From the NCBI GenBank assembly GCA_036500765.1, contig DASYBM010000011.1, positions 62,001 to 126,000 on the forward strand: a stretch of DNA of 64,000 nt, written 5' to 3'. Each line of letters begins with the position of its first letter. Positions within the stretch are counted from its first letter, which is position 1. The DNA is from Candidatus Sulfotelmatobacter sp. (GTDB taxonomy: Bacteria > Acidobacteriota > Terriglobia > Terriglobales > Acidobacteriaceae). Position numbers and translations under genes: made by a program. Shown here in pieces: positions 60,690 through 64,000 of this stretch. Under the pieces are notes generated by a model. It had not been told where the DNA came from, searched no databases, and worked only from the letters and a program-made list of their open reading frames with translations.

Positions 60690-61094
60690 GTGAAGGCTGA
60701 GACGCCAACTATCCTGACCTTTCCCTGCGCGCGCGGGGATCGCCGCGGGGAGAGAAAGGACTTGCTGGCGGCATTGCGCTTTGCCGGTTCCCCCGTAATT
60801 ATTGATTTTTCAAGCTGTAAGACTCTGGATCATGAGGACATCAGCTTGCTGCTGGAGTGCCTGGCGCAAGTGGGAGGCCGGGATACGAAAGCGCTTTTGG
60901 TCGCGGGTTCTCGAGTGAACCGAGTGCTCTTAGATGTAACCCGGATTTCGTCGCTGGCGCCCGTTTTTAATTCGATGGTGGAAGCGCTCGCCTATCCTCA
61001 AGTTTCTTTGCCGAACGAAGCGGGAGGAATCGCAGGCCCGTGTACGGACCCCGAAGACGGGAGTGCCCATCAATCTCAAACTGGGAGTGCGTAA
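60690..61094 (+). CDS. STAS-domain-like protein
   Basis: The 134-residue protein has the STAS pattern: GSPVIIDFSSCKTLDHEDIS, then LLLECLAQVGGRDTKALLVA and VNRVLLDVTRISSLAPVFNS. STAS proteins are often anti-sigma-factor antagonists; the usual phospho-Ser position is not clear here. GTG 60690 has AGAGGTG upstream. Its stop abuts the next start (TAAATG). In myxobacterial and acidobacterial exopolysaccharide clusters, STAS proteins are common. Confidence 0.72.
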   Translation: MKAETPTILTFPCARGDRRGERKDLLAALRFAGSPVIIDFSSCKTLDHEDISLLLECLAQVGGRDTKALLVAGSRVNRVLLDVTRISSLAPVFNSMVEALAYPQVSLPNEAGGIAGPCTDPEDGSAHQSQTGSA

Positions 61095-61541
61095 ATGAAT
61101 CCGATCGCTAACGGGTATTCAAAGTGCTTCTCGGTTTTTTTGCTCAGCGGGGCTGTCCTGGTTTCGAGCCACACGCCGCTGCTGGCGAACCCTCCTCAGT
61201 CTAGCTCTCCTCAATCTAATCAATCGACTTCCACCGAGCAAAAGCAGGACAATTCGTTGCCAGATGCGCCCCAAGCTCAGCCAGCACAGACGCCGGCGAA
61301 TTCGCAATCCGCGCAAACTCCCTCCGGCGCCGCCGGGGCAAAAGCCGCCAACGTGAAAGGATCTCCGGCGGCCCAGCCGGCGGGTGCAGCGGTAGCGCCT
61401 CCACGTCAGCATGGTCATCGCTCGCTCTTGATCAAATTAGGATTGCTCGCCGGAGGCGGAATCGCTGTCGGTTCGGTGGTGGCTTTGTCGGAGAGAAACC
61501 AAGCCAGGCCGCCGGGGGCATCGTCAGCGACTCGCCCCTAG
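61095..61541 (+). CDS. Secreted low-complexity protein of a glycan cluster
   Basis: The 148-residue protein has a signal peptide (about residues 1-31), a Gln/Ser/Ala/Pro-rich region with QDNSLPDAPQAQP (an LPDAP motif seen in secreted proteins of acidobacterial glycan clusters) and a C-terminal hydrophobic helix (LLIKLGLLAGGGIAVGSVVA) followed by basic residues. It is probably an envelope-anchored export accessory. Its stop abuts the next start (TAGATG). Confidence 0.65.
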   Translation: MNPIANGYSKCFSVFLLSGAVLVSSHTPLLANPPQSSSPQSNQSTSTEQKQDNSLPDAPQAQPAQTPANSQSAQTPSGAAGAKAANVKGSPAAQPAGAAVAPPRQHGHRSLLIKLGLLAGGGIAVGSVVALSERNQARPPGASSATRP

Positions 61542-62372
61542 ATGGCAACCACTCGAGCACGAATCGATAGCAGGGAACAGAGTCTTCGGCCAAATATGGG
61601 TTCCGATAAAACGACATCGCGAGTCGGCGTTCGACCGTTCCTGATTAGTTTCTCTGGAATCGACGGAGCGGGAAAAACTACGCAAATCGAGGAACTCGAG
61701 TCGTGTCTGCAAAAGGCGGGATTGCGCGTTGTCCGCCTCAGCTTTTGGGATAACGTCGCGGTGTGGTCGAATTTGCGCGCCGGCGTCGGCGGGCGGGCAG
61801 TGGAACGCCAGAAGACTCAGGCGAACGGGAATTTATTTGTCCCGAGAAATAATAAGCATGTTCGAAAATGGTATTTGACGGCGACAAGGTCGGGCTTTTA
61901 TGTGCTGGATGTTGTTCGGCTGCGCCGCCTGCTCAGGAGCGAAGCGGTCCGGAAATCCGACGTCGTCATCTTTGATCGCTATGTATACGATCAAATCGCG
62001 AATTTCGATTCGCAATCATTTGTGGCTCGAAGTTATGGCAAGATGCTCTTAAAGCAGGCGCCCGTTCCCGATCTCGCGTTCGTGATCGATGCCTCGCCCG
62101 AAACCGCTTTTGCCAGGAAGCCGGAGTATCCTCTTGAATTCGTGCGCCAGAATCGGCGCAATTTTCTGCGCCTCCAGGAAATAGCTCCTGAGTTGATCGT
62201 CATTTCTGAAGGCGGACCCGAAGAAGTCAGAGGTGAAATTTATTTCCACATTCTGCGCTCTAGGCTTCTGGAGCGCGTTTCCAGCGAGGAAAATTCTCAA
62301 CCTACTCCGGACCCCGTAGTCCATCAACAGAGTTCCTGTAGCGTGCGAAACGAGCCAACGGCGAGCGTTTAA
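61542..62372 (+). CDS. Thymidylate-kinase-like P-loop protein
   Basis: The 276-residue protein has the P-loop FLISFSGIDGAGKTTQIEEL, the DR(Y/H) motif in VVIFDRYVYDQIANF and a lid region in the C-terminal half (FARKPEYPLEFVRQNRRNFL). Length and context differ from housekeeping Tmk, and such proteins in polysaccharide clusters may act on other nucleotides or lipids. It may start at ATG 61542 or ATG 61596. It abuts the secreted LPDAP gene. Confidence 0.82.
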   Translation: MATTRARIDSREQSLRPNMGSDKTTSRVGVRPFLISFSGIDGAGKTTQIEELESCLQKAGLRVVRLSFWDNVAVWSNLRAGVGGRAVERQKTQANGNLFVPRNNKHVRKWYLTATRSGFYVLDVVRLRRLLRSEAVRKSDVVIFDRYVYDQIANFDSQSFVARSYGKMLLKQAPVPDLAFVIDASPETAFARKPEYPLEFVRQNRRNFLRLQEIAPELIVISEGGPEEVRGEIYFHILRSRLLERVSSEENSQPTPDPVVHQQSSCSVRNEPTASV

Positions 62373-62418
62373 TTTCCATCCAAGGCTAGCGAGTTATTTG
62401 AAAGCGAGGCCTTGAGCG

Positions 62419-63153
62419 ATGCCCGGGTTTTCCGAGAAGAGTTTTGCCCTGGTTGTGCCCACACTGAACGAAGCGGGAAATATCGACATATTACTGCACG
62501 AACTCACCAATGTTTTAAGCGCAACCGATTATGAATACGAAATCGTAGTCGTCGACGACGGCAGCACCGACGGAACGGTGGAGAAAGTTCGGGGCTGGGC
62601 AAAACAAGATCCGCGCATTCGCATTTTTTCCCGGGTGGGACAACGAGGTTTAGCGGGGGCGGTGCTGTATGGTTGGAGCCAATGCCGAGCGAACCTGCTC
62701 GGTGTCATTGACGCCGATCTGCAACACCCTCCTGCGTTGTTGCCTGAACTTTTGCAGGCTGCGGAATCGGCGGATATCGCCATTGCCAGCCGCTACGCCC
62801 GTAGCAACGGAACTAAGGGCTGGAATCCGCTGCGTTCGGCCGTGTCGCGTCTCAGCACGTTGGCGGCGGCGCCGCTCATTTCCAACAAAAAATTCCAGGT
62901 CACCGACCCCATGTCGGGCTTCTTCGTAATCCATAGCCGCTGCATCGAAGGTATGACGTTCCAAACGACTGGTTTCAAACTGCTGCTCGAAATTCTCGTA
63001 CGCGGCCGCATCCGCAGCGCACAGGAAGTACCTTTCCAATTCGGGCTGCGGAGGGCGGGGGCCAGCAAGGCCAATGCGACCATAGCTTTTCACTATCTCC
63101 ACCTTCTGGCCAGGCTCTCGCGGGATCTGGTGTTGCGTTCGAGTGAGCAGTGA
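62419..63153 (+). CDS. Family 2 glycosyltransferase (dolichol-phosphate-mannosyltransferase-like)
   Basis: The 244-residue enzyme has the GT-A fold motifs LVVPTLNEAGNIDILLHELT, EIVVVDDGSTDGTVEKVRGW and the DxD-type ADLQHPPALLPELLQAAESA (GVIDADLQHPP), then GSGFFVIHSRC-type segment (MSGFFVIHSR). The C-terminal membrane anchor of larger DPM proteins is lacking. It should move a sugar to a lipid phosphate or growing glycan. The next glycosyltransferase starts four bases before its stop (GTGA). Confidence 0.92.
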   Translation: MPGFSEKSFALVVPTLNEAGNIDILLHELTNVLSATDYEYEIVVVDDGSTDGTVEKVRGWAKQDPRIRIFSRVGQRGLAGAVLYGWSQCRANLLGVIDADLQHPPALLPELLQAAESADIAIASRYARSNGTKGWNPLRSAVSRLSTLAAAPLISNKKFQVTDPMSGFFVIHSRCIEGMTFQTTGFKLLLEILVRGRIRSAQEVPFQFGLRRAGASKANATIAFHYLHLLARLSRDLVLRSSEQ

Positions 63154-64000
63154 AAATTGCGCTGATCACGTCATTTCCGCCCAGTCGTCATGCTCTCAAC
63201 GAGTATGGCTTTCACGTAGCCGAGCAACTGCGGCAAGAGCGGTGCGTTGAGCTGACGGTGCTGGGAGACTATCTGTCGACTCCCGCCGATGAACTAGCCG
63301 GCTTCAATGTTGTCCGCTGTTGGGGCTTTGAAAGAAACGGCAATATCGCGACCCTGCTGCGCGCGATTCGAAAAGCGAAGCCTGACGTGGCCTGGTTCAA
63401 TCTGGGCTTCGCCAGCTTCGGCTCCCGCCCTCTCTCCGCGACGCTTGGTCTGATCACTCCGGCCATAACGCGACTCAATGGCGTGTATTCGCACGTTACG
63501 CTGCACCAACTCTTTGAGACCGTTGACTTGGAGGATGCGGCAGTCAGCTCGCCCACTCTCTACCGGATGGGAGGGTGGCTGACCACACATCTGCTATTGA
63601 CGGCGAACTCGCTCTCCGTACTCTTACCTGCCTACCGGCGCACTTTGGATAGCAAATATAAGCGCGGCCAAGTGAGCGTGCGCTCACATGGAATCTTCGC
63701 CGGCAAGCCGGACCCTCCGGATTTTTCGCGCCGGGGGAACCCGGATCATCGCATTCTGGCATTCGGGAAATGGGGAACCTATAAGCGTCTCGAGTTGCTG
63801 ATCGAGGCCTTCGAGCAGGTGGCCGCAAAATTCCCCAACGTGAAGCTGGTAATTGGTGGTGGGGATCACCCCAAGACGCCTGGCTATGTGAAGTCGGTAG
63901 CGGAGCGTCATGCCAGCGATCGCATCAAGTTTCTGGGCTATGTGCCCGAAGCGGCGATCGCCGATTTGTTTCGTGAGGCCAGCCTTACTGTCATGCCATA
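63150..64000 (+). CDS. Family 4 glycosyltransferase (partial at the right edge)
   Basis: The frame starts MKIALITSFPPSRHALNEYG at a GTG that overlaps the previous stop (GTGA) and is open to the window edge (283 codons). The C-terminal GT-B half shows ILAFGKWGTYKRLELLIEAF, the strand VKLVIGGGDHPKTPGY and RIKFLGYVPEAAIADLFREA, typical of GT4 retaining enzymes. It continues the glycan-synthesis operon beyond the window. Confidence 0.9.
   Translation, partial: MKIALITSFPPSRHALNEYGFHVAEQLRQERCVELTVLGDYLSTPADELAGFNVVRCWGFERNGNIATLLRAIRKAKPDVAWFNLGFASFGSRPLSATLGLITPAITRLNGVYSHVTLHQLFETVDLEDAAVSSPTLYRMGGWLTTHLLLTANSLSVLLPAYRRTLDSKYKRGQVSVRSHGIFAGKPDPPDFSRRGNPDHRILAFGKWGTYKRLELLIEAFEQVAAKFPNVKLVIGGGDHPKTPGYVKSVAERHASDRIKFLGYVPEAAIADLFREASLTVMP

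Overview
The window is a GC-rich bacterial chromosome segment. The mix of gene families (a complete internally coded flagellar operon under sigma-54-type regulators, an aa3-type oxidase operon headed by a porin-cytochrome, VWA and carboxypeptidase-regulatory-like secreted proteins, a DUF6629 membrane protein, LPDAP-type secreted proteins in a glycan cluster) suggests an Acidobacteriota member of the Terriglobia type. This is an inference from gene content; no rRNA is present to confirm it.

Region 1 (1-16643, leftward): one long flagellar transcription unit. Read in the direction of transcription it runs OmpR-type regulator, degenerate kinase, an NtrC-like activator without a DNA-binding domain, soluble kinase, NtrC-like activator with a Fis-type HTH, then flgB, flgC, fliE, fliF, fliG, fliH, fliI, fliJ, fliK, flgD, flgE, fliL. 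Most joints are ATGA overlaps. A good sigma-54 promoter match lies just before the soluble kinase. Degenerate 15-bp tandem repeats decorate both genes and spacers here. Region 2 (16870-21136): a membrane diguanylate cyclase, a tiny zinc-ribbon protein and two secreted SH3-like proteins.

Region 3 (21465-30403, rightward): a respiratory operon of a Cyc2-like porin-cytochrome, diheme cytochrome c, cupredoxin-like protein, cytochrome oxidase subunits II, I, III, III, IV, a small membrane protein and heme O synthase. The order resembles the rus operon of iron-oxidising Acidithiobacillus.

Region 4 (30507-43609): tRNA-Ser(GCU) followed by two stacked integrations, marked by three copies of the tRNA 3' end. 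The first insert is about 0.93 kb. The second is about 12.1 kb and carries a tyrosine integrase, a beta-class DNA methyltransferase, a tightly coupled four-gene operon (BglII-fold protein lacking acidic catalytic residues, ParB-like protein, SNF2-type helicase, DUF3883/NOV-type nuclease), paralogous small proteins, a five-gene leftward micro-operon, an HU-like protein and several tiny Cys-rich ORFs. The methyltransferase/BglII-like/ParB-like/SNF2/DUF3883 set is the best candidate for an undescribed restriction or anti-phage system.

Region 5 (43967-57600): AraC-type regulator, VOC protein, a quinoprotein dehydrogenase/cytochrome c/ThuA module, a TIM-barrel sugar isomerase and Gfo/Idh/MocA oxidoreductase, the phosphoketolase-acetate kinase pair, a DUF6629 membrane protein, a PhyH-type dioxygenase and a VWA protein. 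Region 6 (57744-64000): a secreted Ig-repeat protein and the start of a glycan-synthesis operon (hexapeptide nucleotidyltransferase-like protein, STAS protein, secreted LPDAP protein, thymidylate-kinase-like protein, two glycosyltransferases, the last cut by the right edge).
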